Source: Mimachlamys varia
Taxonomy: Eukaryota > Mollusca > Bivalvia > Pectinida > Pectinidae
Assembly: GCA_947623455.1 (NCBI GenBank)
Contig: OX392536.1
Location: 11,589,282 to 11,653,281, forward strand
Length of the DNA stretch: 64,000 nucleotides
Direction of reading: 5' to 3'
Shown here piece by piece: positions 23,413-34,400 of this stretch (position 1 is the first letter of the stretch; the number at the start of each line of letters is the position of its first letter). Below the pieces are notes generated by a model, which was not told where the DNA came from, did not search any database, and worked only from the letters and a program-made list of their open reading frames with translations. A program made the translations under genes and the position numbers.

Positions 23413-23625
23413 GCAGCCTTTTCAATTTGCTCAGTGATTTTTAAAATGTCACTCTTTAATTAAGAAAACAAGAATTCCAATATAATTCTCTTGACAATTG
23501 ATATGTTTTGTTTGGAGAATTGAAAGCTATTTTGTTTTGGTGTTTGTTTTCCATGTACTGTTACCACATGAGGTATAGGGGAAACTGTAAAATGTAACAA
23601 TAAAACTTGATTTTAAGTGTGTGTA
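23413..23625 (+). repeat. 213-bp direct repeat, left copy
   Basis: Nearly identical to 24919-25131 (same length, a handful of substitutions). It starts GCAGCCTTTTCAATTTGCTC, includes TTTAATTAAGAAAACAAG and ends AATAAAACTTGATTTTAAGT plus GTGTGTA. The poly(A) signal AATAAA at 23599-23604 in both copies would suit duplicated transcript ends or the repeats of a small LTR-type element; termini are not TG...CA. Nature unresolved. Confidence 0.85.
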
Positions 23626-24918
23626 GAAATGAAGCAATATTGCTTAAACAGAGATACATTATTTCTCATTATGTATGACCCACACTTGTATCCTGGCTCA
23701 GAGAATCGGTTAATGATTCGTATATGATTTCCTTCTCGAATAAGAAGACATCAAAAGGTCACAGATAAAAAGGTTCACATAAAAGGTAGAGAAAATACAC
23801 ATTTAACAGTAAAACATCTACATTTGAGTTTATTTTTCTGTGAATAATGATAGCCGGGTTTAGTTGATTGGTCCGTTAATCCTCAGCCAATTGTTAGTGA
23901 TCGCGGAAACAGCCGATTAAATTTTATTGTGAAAAAAATTGCCAAGTGACTTTTCGTAAAATTCATGAATAACTATTTTGAAATAGTGTGCGATATCAAA
24001 GATGATTTCAGACTTCAATAACAGCCCCCAATATCATGCTTATCAACAGTAGTTTGTTTGGTGGTAGTGATATGATGGTGATTTCCTGGTATGTTGACGC
24101 CATGGAATATTGTTTATTTATTTATTTAAAGTCATACAATAAATCTAGTTTACTTTCCGCCTAAGATAGTGCCCTATCCCAACACAAAATACCTGACAGA
24201 AACCCCCTTAGCTCCCTCAATCCTGAGGAGTTGGGCAGCCCCCACAGGCTATGTTACATTACACCAGATTCAGTGCTGTCATTTTTCCGCGGTAGCAGAA
24301 GTCTTTCAATGTTGGTGTCGGTTTTATTTACGTCACGCGCGCCGCCGAGTTACCGAGGTGTCGACGAATCACCGCCCTAATGCACGAGCTGCAAAGTGCG
24401 TGAAGACCCATAAAAGACCAAATCAAAGATTTAATAGTCTGTTTTAGTCTATTCGTTTGCTTTAATTCTCCAGATATTGGATAATTCTCCAGAGTCAATC
24501 GAATTGAGTTTTTGATGGACGCATGCTCTCTGGGGCGGAAACCTTTCTACACGCTCAGTCGCCGTGAAATATGCCATTCCCGATTTCAAACTTACAAATT
24601 ATGAATAATCAAAAGTGTCGTTTTTGACGAGATCGGCTTCAGAATTGACGATTAGTGAAACGATTTGACTGCCAAGGAGCAATCCAGAATTGATTCTTTC
24701 AGACAATGCATTTAGGCAATCGTCTTGGAAGATGGAAATTCGGTAACCCATTATCATGCTGGTGTAAACATGTTACAGCGGTGTCGACTCGGGTTGTGGC
24801 GAACTGGCAGCTTGAAGGGCGAGCCGTCAAAGATCCCGCAGACAGTCACACAAGTTGTTGATGCTACACAAGCTTTCACGAACTTGCTGCACGATATCCA
24901 CTCAGTCTTGTCACGGGA

Positions 24919-25131
24919 GCAGCCTTTTCAATTTGCTCATTGATTTTTAAAATGTCACTCTTTAATTAAGAAAACAAGAATTCCAATATAATTCTCTTGA
25001 CAATTGATATGTTTTGTTTGGAGAATTGAAAGCTATTTTGTTTTGGTGTTTGTTTTTCATGTACTGTTACCACATTAGGTATAGGGGAAACTGTAAAATG
25101 TAACAATAAAACTTGATCTTAAGTGTGTGTA
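24919..25131 (+). repeat. 213-bp direct repeat, right copy
   Basis: Second copy of 23413-23625, about 1.5 kb away. The upstream sequences differ, and both are preceded by GGAG/GGGAG, so an AG acceptor at the left border is possible. The roughly 1.3-kb interval holds CpG-rich patches (24280-24450, 24520-24850) unlike the AT-rich surroundings. Confidence 0.85.
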
Positions 25132-25264
25132 TCACTTTATCTTACTGATTTAAATATTTTTTTTACTAAATTATTTGTGAAATTTGCAACTAATATTAAT
25201 AACCTTTTATATTTGGTAAGCTGTACACTTACTACAATTATATATAAAACAAGTTATATTATAA

Positions 25265-25625
25265 GATTCTTTCACGAACAGGGTTTTGCCAAATTTGAAA
25301 ATCCCGAGGGTGGAATTTCCTTATCGTACACATTGGGTCATGAAAGAGTATTTTTCTCTCATTTCAACTACTTGAATAAGCTCAAAAACGATTTTTTTTG
25401 TGACGAAAACAAACGATACAGCGAGATTAAGCATACCCCATATTTGTAAATTGTTTGTGCAGAAAAAATAATCTAAGCTTTCTAATGTACAAGGTTAAAA
25501 TATCTTGGAAGGTTTTTAATTCATCACGTCGCCCTTTTTCTCTTTTCGGCATCAGGTTTTTTCGTATTCGTGACGTCACGTCATTGTTGCGCCATTGTGA
25601 TGTCAGGCCATGGCTGTATTGTATG
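25265..25625 (+). repeat. dispersed repeat, copy 2
   Basis: Reverse-orientation relative of 4385-4925: shared blocks GGTCATGAAAGAGTATTTTTCTCTCATTTCAACTA-type region (25334-25370), CAGCGAGATTAAGCATACCC, GTGCAGAAAAAAT and TTTCTCTTTTCGGCATCAGG. No intact coding sequence. Confidence 0.65.
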
Positions 25626-26040
25626 GGTAGATGTGTAATACAACCACAGCGATCATAGGTGTATTACACTAGACATCCAGTATTACACACCTAGAAATGA
25701 GAGAGAACCTATATCAATCACCCTTGATGGCCCGGATGTTAGTGCTGTATTCATTGCATGATTGGTAAGAGGCGACAAAAATTTGGATCTTAGTACTTTA
25801 AATCGGCAAAAGATGTGTTATATCGCAAGAAGGCTTACAGGGACACACCGCTGCACACACCCACATCGCATACTATACTAATACACCAGGCAGTCGTCTT
25901 AAAATGGCCGTAGCTGTTAAAAGAACACAAAACCTAATAAAATCCAACCCGTCCCAGATGTTATCGCGCCCGGGTCTTGATGCGGGAAACCTAAGAACTC
26001 GGAAAAAAACCCTGTTGGTCTAGCAGGTAACTCCATGCCT

Positions 26041-26110
26041 GTTCACGTTCGATCGGGGAATCGAACCCCGACCGCCTTGGTGAAAGGCAAAAGCGCTATC
26101 CACTGTATGC
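26041..26110 (-). other. tRNA-like sequence (degenerate)
   Basis: On the minus strand GGATAGCGC, GCCTTTCACCAAGGC and CGGGGTTCGATTCCCCG imitate a D arm, anticodon arm and a perfect T arm; box B GGTTCGATTCC is intact. The 7-nt loop would give a CAC anticodon (Val-like). The 3' ATCGAAC has no complementary 5' acceptor strand, so this looks like a tRNA pseudogene or SINE head, not a working tRNA. Confidence 0.45.
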
Positions 26111-26581
26111 TGTTTTGAGTATGGTTGAAGAAATGCCATGTGAAGCAATGTGGTTAAACTATAAGATCAAACACTAAAAGCTATGGAATAGGTATGTAAC
26201 CTGTACAAGGGTTACAGTATATTTTTTGCATCCAGTTCTCACTTTTTTCTAAAGATATATAGATATTGGAAAATTCTCCAGAGTTCATACAGCACTGTTG
26301 TGCTATTCTTGCAACACACATAGGCCTATATGAACTATAATAACAATCACATGCAGGTCACTGCAAATACTACATTTAGATTTATGAAGTGTTTGTAAAG
26401 TATCAAATTTAACTTAAAACAGGAATCACATAAAGCAAGCAAACTAAACATATATGATGGTAAAAGAAATAATAATGTTGTCATGAAAGGGAGAGAACTA
26501 GATAAAACAAGACTCGGAAAGAACCCCAAAGGGGAACAACTCACACTCCATTGCCTCTGCAGAAAGCAAATGAGCAGACCT

Positions 26582-26846
26582 GGGCCCGTATTCATGAAAC
26601 CGTTCTCATGCTCAAGCATTGATTCTGTGCTCAAGCCAGCTTTCTTGAAACTCTCCTTAATCATGTCGAAGAGTCAAAAAGTCAATGTAAATGTTGAAAA
26701 CAGTTCTTGGCTTCATCTCTCTTCAACTTTTCCCCAAAACTTTGATAAAGTTAGATTTTTTAAATAATCTATGGCCAAAACAAGAAATAAGGCTTGAGCA
26801 CGAAATCCATGCTTGAGCATGAGAACGGTTTCATGAATACGGGCCC
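26582..26846. mobile_element. MITE with 38-bp terminal inverted repeats
   Basis: Left arm 26582-26619 begins GGGCCCGTATTCATGAAACC; right arm 26809-26846 is its inverse and ends GAATACGGGCCC. The arms match almost perfectly and pairing continues inward (GCTCAAGCC / GGCTTGAGC), so the 265-bp element can fold as a long hairpin. No clear target duplication; superfamily unassigned. Confidence 0.8.
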
Positions 26847-27223
26847 TGGTCATCCAAGGTACAAATCAGTCTGCGAAATGACTTTGTTACATAAGTTCAT
26901 TTGGTAAGCTGTTACATACCCGGGAAACTTCCTAGCGGAACTATCTTTTACCTTTTGCGGACGTGCTCTCCGTCGGGATCCTTACCAGGTAGACATTTCT
27001 GAAGTTGTGAAATACTACGTATCTCTCCACAAGGTTATGTAAAAGATAAAAGAGATGGTAAAATATAATTTAAAAACCTTAAATACCTCACCGGCCATAC
27101 ATTTCAGCATGTAAAAGATCAAGTCTATGCCGTCTATGAGGACTGTACTTAATAGAAAGGACTTTTCTACAACTGTACATCAAAACGTAAAGAAAAACAG
27201 TGTCAAATACATGAATATTTTTT

Positions 27224-28478
27224 TCTGTTGTGGTATTTATCTTTCTGTGGTGGTATTTATCTTTCTGTGGTGGTATTTATCTTTCTGTAGTGGTATTTAT
27301 CTTTCTGTGGTGGTATTCATCTTTCTGTGATGGTGTTTATCTTTTTGTAGTGGTGTTTATCTTTCTGTGGTGGTATTTATCTTTCTGTGTTGGTATTTAT
27401 CTTTCTGTGGTGGTATTTACCTTTCTGTGGTGGTATTTATCTATTTGTGGTGGTATTTATCTTTCTGTAGTGGTATGTATCTTTCTGTGGTGGTATTTAT
27501 CTTTCTGTGGTGATATTTATCGTTTTGTATCTTTCTGTGGTGGTATTTATCTTTTTGTGTTGGTATTTATCATTTTGTATCTTTCTGTGGTGGTATTTAT
27601 CTTTCTGTGGTGGTATTTATCTTTTTGTGTTGGTATTTATCATTTTGTATCTTTCTGTGGTGGTATTTATCTTTCTGTGGTGGTATTTATCGTTTTGTAT
27701 CTTTCTGTGGTGGTATTTATCTTTTTGTGTTGGTATTTATCTTTCTGTGGTGGTATTTATCTTTCTGTAGTGGTATTTATCGTTTTGTATCTTTCTGTGG
27801 TGGTATTTATCTATTTGTGGTGGTATTTATCTTTCTGTAGTGGTATTTATCTTTCTGTGGTGGTATTTATATTTTTGTGTTGGTATTTATCATTTTGTAT
27901 CTTTCTGTGGTGGTATTTATCTTTCTGTGGTGGTATTGATATTTTTGTGTTGGTATTTATCATTTTGTATCTTTCTGTGGTGGTATTTATCTTTCTGTGG
28001 TGGTATTTATCTTTTTGTGTTGGTATTTATCATTTTGTATCTTTCTGTGGTGGTATTTATCTTTCTGTAGTGATATTTATCTTTTTGTATCTTTCTGTGG
28101 TGGTATTTATCTTTTTGTGTTGGTATTTATCATTTTGTATCTTTCTGTGGTGGTATTTATCTTTCTGTGGTGGTATTTATCTTTCTGTGTTGGTATTTAT
28201 CATTTTGTATCTTTCTGTGTTGGTATTTATCTTTCTGTGTTGGTATTTATCTTTCTGTGGTGGTATTTATCTTTCTGTGTTGGTATTTATCTTTCTGTGT
28301 TGGTATTTATCTTTCTGTGGTGGTATTTATCATTCTGTGTTGGTATTTATCTTTCTGTGTTGGTATTTATCTTTCTGTGGTGGTATTTATCGTTCTGTGT
28401 TGGTATTTTTCTTTCTGTGTTGGTATTTATCTTTTTGTATCTTTTTGAAGTGGTATTTATTTTTTTGTAGTGGTGTTT
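27224..28478 (+). repeat. 20-bp minisatellite (about 62 units) with higher-order structure
   Basis: Units of TGGTATTTATCTTTCTGTGG dominate, with TTTTGTGT, TCGTTTTGTAT and similar variants. Blocks of GTGG, GTGG, GTGT, CATTTTGTAT recur at 120 bp (for example from 27540, 27600, 27900 and 27960), showing higher-order amplification. A 20-bp unit without stops in this direction leaves all three frames open, which explains a 421-codon frame through the array; it is not evidence for a protein. Confidence 0.93.
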
Positions 28479-29479
28479 ATGAAAGATATGAATAATTACC
28501 AAAAATCTTGTGATAATGTCAATGTGATAAAGAGGACCTTACTCTCATTTTCATTTCATATACGGATGATGAAACTGGTCACTCTTTTTCAATACATTTT
28601 ATATAACACCCCTCTTTTCAATAATGCATGAGAGAAATTCTGTTAATAAAAGTACAAAAACAGACCGACTAGATGTTGTGCTCAGAGAATATTCCTAGAA
28701 CAATAAATCAAATAATTTTATCTGATAAATACACATATCATCATCATTGTCAATTACTATGCCATCCATATGAACAAAATGATACACACGTTTCAGTAAC
28801 TCAATATGAAAAAGGCTTATCAAAGGTTCTGTCCGACTGCAAAACAACTTTCTACATTTTTGTTCAAGAAATTTAAAAATCTTGAAAATAAGAGCAATAA
28901 ACTGACAATATTATATTTATTTTCCGTCCATCTATAATAACCGATGGTAGGTGTGAATACGCTAGTTTGTTGTGGTTCCCATCCTTCTTTATTTAGAGCA
29001 TACCGGTATTTGGGAACATTTTCTTCAGGCAGATACTGTGCAAGTGCAATATCCATTGTTAGCTTAATTGTTCCTGGTATGTTTCAAAACTGATAATAAC
29101 CTAGTGTAAGCGTTATCTCTCCTCCATTGAGGTGAAGCTAATATAAATGTCAGCCCTCTTTTCTCCCGTATACCTAGGTTAAGCGTTTATTTATAGTAAT
29201 TGTTATCTCCCCCTCCCATCGTGTTGAACTGTGTGTTATAAATATTCCACTGATCAGAGTAATAGGTATAGTTGATTTTCGTTATCGATGTCGACTGCTG
29301 ACAAACAAACAACACAAGGATTCGAGAGATGCAGGTAGATAAGAACTATGGCCTAGTTTTATGGACGCCATCTTTGTTTGTTTTTTTGGTCGCCATCTTT
29401 GTTTCCATGAAAAATAATCTGTATTTTTGTGTGATTTGGAGATCGACGTTTTTGAGTATGCTTATTTGTTGTGATTGAC

Positions 29480-29725
29480 AATGACTCCGTTCTCATTTCG
29501 AGGACTTGATGTTTACTTGGATGTGACTAAGATTTACATGGCGGGTGTCGTCGATGAAGCAGAACACACTTACTCTTCCGGAATACCTGGCCTTATTCTC
29601 TTGGACTGTACTTTTCCAAGGGTCTCCATGTAGATCTTTCCCTTTTTTTTGTAATTTGCCCCTAGTTTAATCGATTTAGAGTTCGGATTATGTTTTTTTG
29701 ACGCTTCGGTATTCTGTATATTTTT
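29480..29725 (+). repeat. recurrent dispersed repeat family, copy 2
   Basis: Reverse orientation to copy 1: GTTCTCATTTCGAGGACTTG, TTTACATGGCGGGTGTCGTC, TACTCTTCCGGAATACC, GGGTCTCCATGTAGATC, CTAGTTTAATCGATTTAGAG and GACGCTTCGGTATTCTG in order. This is one of the longest copies. Confidence 0.75.
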
Positions 29726-30469
29726 CTCACTTCCATTATCTCATAGTGTTTCTGTCTCTATATATATTATAATGAGTGTAAGTGTTATTCCCCTCTCACT
29801 GATATTTACTAGGTGTATGTATTATCTCCCTTTAATCGACGTTAACAGATATATGGTAATCTGTTCCAAAATGTTTTTGTTATTGCAGTGTCTAGCTGCT
29901 ATTGTTTCTCTGTTCAGACACGGAGTACATATTTTCACTCGCTGATCTGGTATTTATTTTTACGTTTGGAAAACTACCTTTGTATAACAATATTTGTTAC
30001 TTGGAGATCACTGATGGGAGGCTATAATTATGGTGCAGTGGACCTGTAATGCGTGTTTAGTTTCTGCACCATCTTGTTCAGTTCTGTTTGTATCTATAGT
30101 GATGATATAGCGTCACATAACTATACAGGCTTTCAATCGCCGGGCTGCTTGTTATATCGAGAATAGACGTTATTATTGCAACATTATCATGAAATCGTAT
30201 CTTATTAAAAAATAATTTGAAGTAACATTTTATGTATTGTTAAACTTATATAAAGTAAAACAGATAGAAAATACGTACTTAAACATCGTAAACGTTTATT
30301 TGTCGGCACTATTTGTCATTCATATCTTCCATTGAAATATTGAAATAAAGTCAAAAGACCTAGATATTACTATGTCTCAAATGTTCCGTAAAAAGTAAAA
30401 AATACTATAGGCGTATTATAACAAAAATGACGTAACACATACGTATGTTGCACCTTTTGAATTTAATAA

Positions 30470-30640
30470 AAGATACAGTATGCCATAAAAAAAATTAAAC
30501 TGCATCATACAACTGTTTCGTCCTCCTAGGACTCTTCAGTGACGCTAGGGGCCAAAAGGTGGAAATCCAAAATTTTTAAACTAATGTAGAAGCTGAAGGG
30601 TCAGGTGCGTAAAACCCTTGTAATTTAACAAAATTAAGCG
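30470..30640 (-). repeat. dispersed repeat, inverted partner of 59360-59540
   Basis: CAACTGTTTCGTCCTCCTAG, CAGTGACGCTAGGGGCCAAA, AGGTGGAAATCC and GTGCGTAAAACC occur here; their reverse complements occur in the same order at 59360-59540. Unclassified. Confidence 0.6.
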
Positions 30641-30850
30641 TAGTAAACCATGTCAAAAATACCAAATCGTCAACAATACCCTAATCCGAATACAAAATGG
30701 ATTAAACTTGGGATTATATACACATACTGTATAGTTAACAAACAACAGATTTACACATGAAAAGTACCAGAGAATAAGACCAGGTGTTCCGGAAGAGAAC
30801 GCGTTTTCTACTTCAACGACGACACTCACCATTTAAATTGAGGTATCATG
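30640..30850 (-). repeat. recurrent dispersed repeat family, copy 3
   Basis: AATACCCTAATCCGAATACA, GGATTAAAC, AGAGAATAAGACCAGGTGTT, CCGGAAGAG and ACGACGACACTCACCAT. The middle is diverged and expanded relative to other copies. Confidence 0.65.
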
Positions 30851-31299
30851 TCAATCGCAACGTTTGCACCCTAATGACAATATGAACATGCATCTCTCGA
30901 ATCCCTAGGCCGTAAGTTTGTTTCTCATCTATCAAGAAAATCTCGGTATCTAGAGCAAGCTCTAGGATAACGTAAACAATGTGACATGTAAACACTATTG
31001 GTTGTAAGAACAGGGTTGTTACTATCAAGAAAGAAAAAGTTCACGATTGGACATCACCTACTTACCTTGATTTTTACTTAAAATTTCCGAACTGCTTTAG
31101 ACATAGCTTTCTATCTTCCTTTTTTTCGTTCCGCTTTACTTTAATAATAAAAGGCCATAAACGGAATTAATTACCAATGTTGTTTTATTATTGTTATCTT
31201 GTTTTTACATAAAACAACTACATGACGAACTAAGATTTCTCCTATAGCTTAAGCGAAATTTATTCATGCCTCCTTGGCGATCCTAATTATATATAGCAT

Positions 31300-31450
31300 A
31301 AATAAGAGAATACCGAAGCGTTAACAAAATCATAATCCAAGCTCAAAATCGATTAAACCAGGGGCAAAATATGAACAAAGGAAAGATTAACATGGAGACC
31401 CTTGTAAAAGTACAAGAGAATAAGACCAGGTGTTCCGGAAGAGTAACAAT
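31300..31450 (-). repeat. recurrent dispersed repeat family, copy 4 (truncated)
   Basis: GAATACCGAAGCGTTAACAA, AATCGATTAAACCAGGGGC, ATGGAGACCCTTGTAAAAGT and AGACCAGGTGTTCCGGAAGA; it ends abruptly after GAGTAACA, lacking the CGACGGCACCCGCCATG segment. Confidence 0.7.
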
Positions 31451-34400
31451 TAAAAATTACATGTAAAACCAGTTGGCAGACAAGGAAATCTAGTTGTTTT
31501 TTGTAAATATATGATCAAGAAAGGTTTGTGATCAATCTGTGTCCGTATACTGTAATATTTTAATAATTAATAAAAGGAGAAACATGGAAGGCGTAAGCAA
31601 GAGAAGAGTAAGTAATAAATGATAACAAAATTAAACCTTTAAAATACTAAACACTGGGAAAAGATTCAAACTAATTTTAACCTTGAAGCATTTTTGAATG
31701 ATGGCATAATTATAATTGCATTTCAAGCTACTTTAGAGAAAACTTTCTTGTTGTTTATTTAGCAGCAATGCATGGATGCCTATCTTTTCAGCAAATAATC
31801 TGTTTTAAGAAAACAATATCTTGTCAAATTTCTACAAAATTGTACCTTATAAGCCTTTTATTACATGGCTTATCCCGTAATTGTTAGGGGAAAAGTGATT
31901 TCATTGAGAAATATTTATTATTTATCTATTTCTCAGATATTTGACCCAATACATACTCAATCTTTAAAAGGCCTGCTTGATGGACATGTCTATTCATCGT
32001 TAAAGGTTTGGTAGGTGCTGCAAGCAGAGGTATTTGATTTCAAAGAGTGAAAATGACATATACAGCATTTTCAAATTCAACAAAATGACCATTTTAAACA
32101 GCCATAATTTGGACATCTACGAACCGATTTGTTTCAATTTTTTTTTTGCGAACTGGTTTGTAATGACCCAAACGCCAATACCGTGCATCACTTCTGACAG
32201 ATTTAGCTACAACATGTTGTATAGCCAACTTTAGCATGGAAACCCACCATGAGACCATTGCAATTGCAATTGCTTCAATTCTAGGACATATATGAAAAAT
32301 CTGAGGCACAGTTTTGTAGATAACCTATCTTTCTATCATTATAAAACAATTTGTTAGTTTTTGTTGGAAAATGTGAACGAAAAACAAAATTGATTTATCA
32401 AATATGATAAATTCCTCATAACTTAACGACCTTTGAAATAATTTTTCTCATTTGGCCTACAGAGGGAGCCTCTATTGAAATCATATCTATGGTATTCCAG
32501 AGTGCACCAAAAATATCAACAAATAATTTCTTTTACAATATTCTCGTTGGAGTATAAACACTTTTTACATTCAAAACAACATTACTATTTTTATAAGCAA
32601 AGGACAAAATTTTATATAGCTGACAATATGATGAAGACTACAGGTTTTCTGGTCGCAAACAGTATTTTGATTACCGTATTTCTCTGTGAGATATTAGCAT
32701 TGTCCATAGTACTACTTTAGCTGAAGAAATGACTTAGACTTCCCACAATTTTTTCATCCATTTTTGCATGTCAACGATATTTCCAATCAACAATTACATG
32801 TTTGAAGTTGGAAGATAAAAATAACACAACGGCATGTACTGCCCATGGTATTACAGTTCATTCCAAACTGGAGATAAATCAGTAATGATAATTTTCATGA
32901 AAGTATGCTTCTGTTGCTTTACCTTTTAAGCCCATAATCATCTGATGGTGGGCTTTTCAAGTCACCCTTGGTCTGTTGCTCGTCGTTCGTCCGCCCTTTA
33001 ACAATTTGAAATGTGGGTTCCACTTGGTCCCTACTTGTGTATTTATCATTACTATTTCTCAACAAAGGGAAATGCTTTTATGTCATAAAATTAAAGTTAT
33101 TTGTCCGTAAAAGGAAAGATGAGGTAAAAAAGGAAAAGATCAAACTTTTAATGAACAAATAAAGATCATCAATAGTAGGGGCCAAGATCCCACTACGATC
33201 TTTTGTTATTATTACAAAAAATGTTTTGTGTAGGATTCAGGGACACAAAATAAGTCATAAAATTAAAAATTTTCTCTTTGCATTCTGTTAAGAACTGGTC
33301 GAAAAAAATCAGTCACGCATATATTACAGAAAATAATTCTGACTCACTATTTTCATCGGCCATTAATAAAGATTCAATAACCAATCTTTCGATTCACTCG
33401 TACAATAGAAATACATAGCCAAAACAAAGAGATATCATATAAAGTTCTGATCAAACTAACTTAAATGTGCATCCTTGTCTTCAAACTGGTTTTACATGCA
33501 ATATAAAATTTATAATTTGAAACATTTTATATTTAAGTAGCTTACTTACATAAAACACACTGGAAATGTTTTCTTTTACTGAATCATTTAGAACTAGTTT
33601 ACGAACAGTGTCCCTGTCTCAAATTGTTTTTCGTTAAAATATATTATGAAAATTATGCAGCATCAACTTAGCTTTACTTTATTAAGGTTAAGCATGTTCG
33701 TGCTTAAGTAAAAAAAAAGCACAAGTTCTTATTTTAGGGGGTAGGGGAGACAATTATGATATTACTCTCACTGGTAACAGTAACCCTTACAGCCATATTT
33801 TGTAAAATATGCTAAATAATTTCAAAAGTCGGACATTTATTAATCAAAACTAGCTCATTTTGGTAAAGTATGTTTATGGTGAGACAAAAAAGATTTTTTT
33901 TTTATCTTGATACTAGCGGCTATTTACATAATAAACAGGATGCTTTTTGTTTTTATTTTTGTATGTATAGGATAAACAAAATAAGTGCACACATTAAAAG
34001 AAAGGCTGCGCATGGTTTGATATCGTGTGGCGGCAATCAAACATAAGATGTTTAAGTGGCGAAAACAGGCATGATGTAGGACACTTAGTTATGTTACCTA
34101 TAAATGTCACTCAGAACGTGAACAAGCATATCAAATATAAAAACACACTCGGCTATTTGTACAGTAGCTAGTATTTTATGTATTGTTCTCCCGATTCTGT
34201 TTTTCATTCAAGATTATCGCCACAGGTTTTGATGCGACATTCCTCAGAATTATCTGTTTTTCAAAGTAAATACAGTATCTAAAGGCAGAACTAAAAGCTT
34301 AATCTGACTTTATTGCATGCATATGTATTATATCTCAAGGTTTTTGATATCATCTCCGAGAGAGTTTCTTTGCTGCTTTTAGCCTTTTTAATGACTAAGG

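Noticed and set aside
24169..24447. 92-codon frame in CpG-rich sequence
   Set aside because: No recognisable family and no clear upstream context; kept only as part of the 213-bp repeat finding.
26041..26110. Functional tRNA-Val gene
   Set aside because: T arm and box B are good, but the 5' acceptor strand does not pair, so listed only as tRNA-like.
27230..28495. 421-codon open frame and overlapping frames
   Set aside because: Pure translation of a stop-free 20-bp minisatellite, equally open in all three phases; no gene context.
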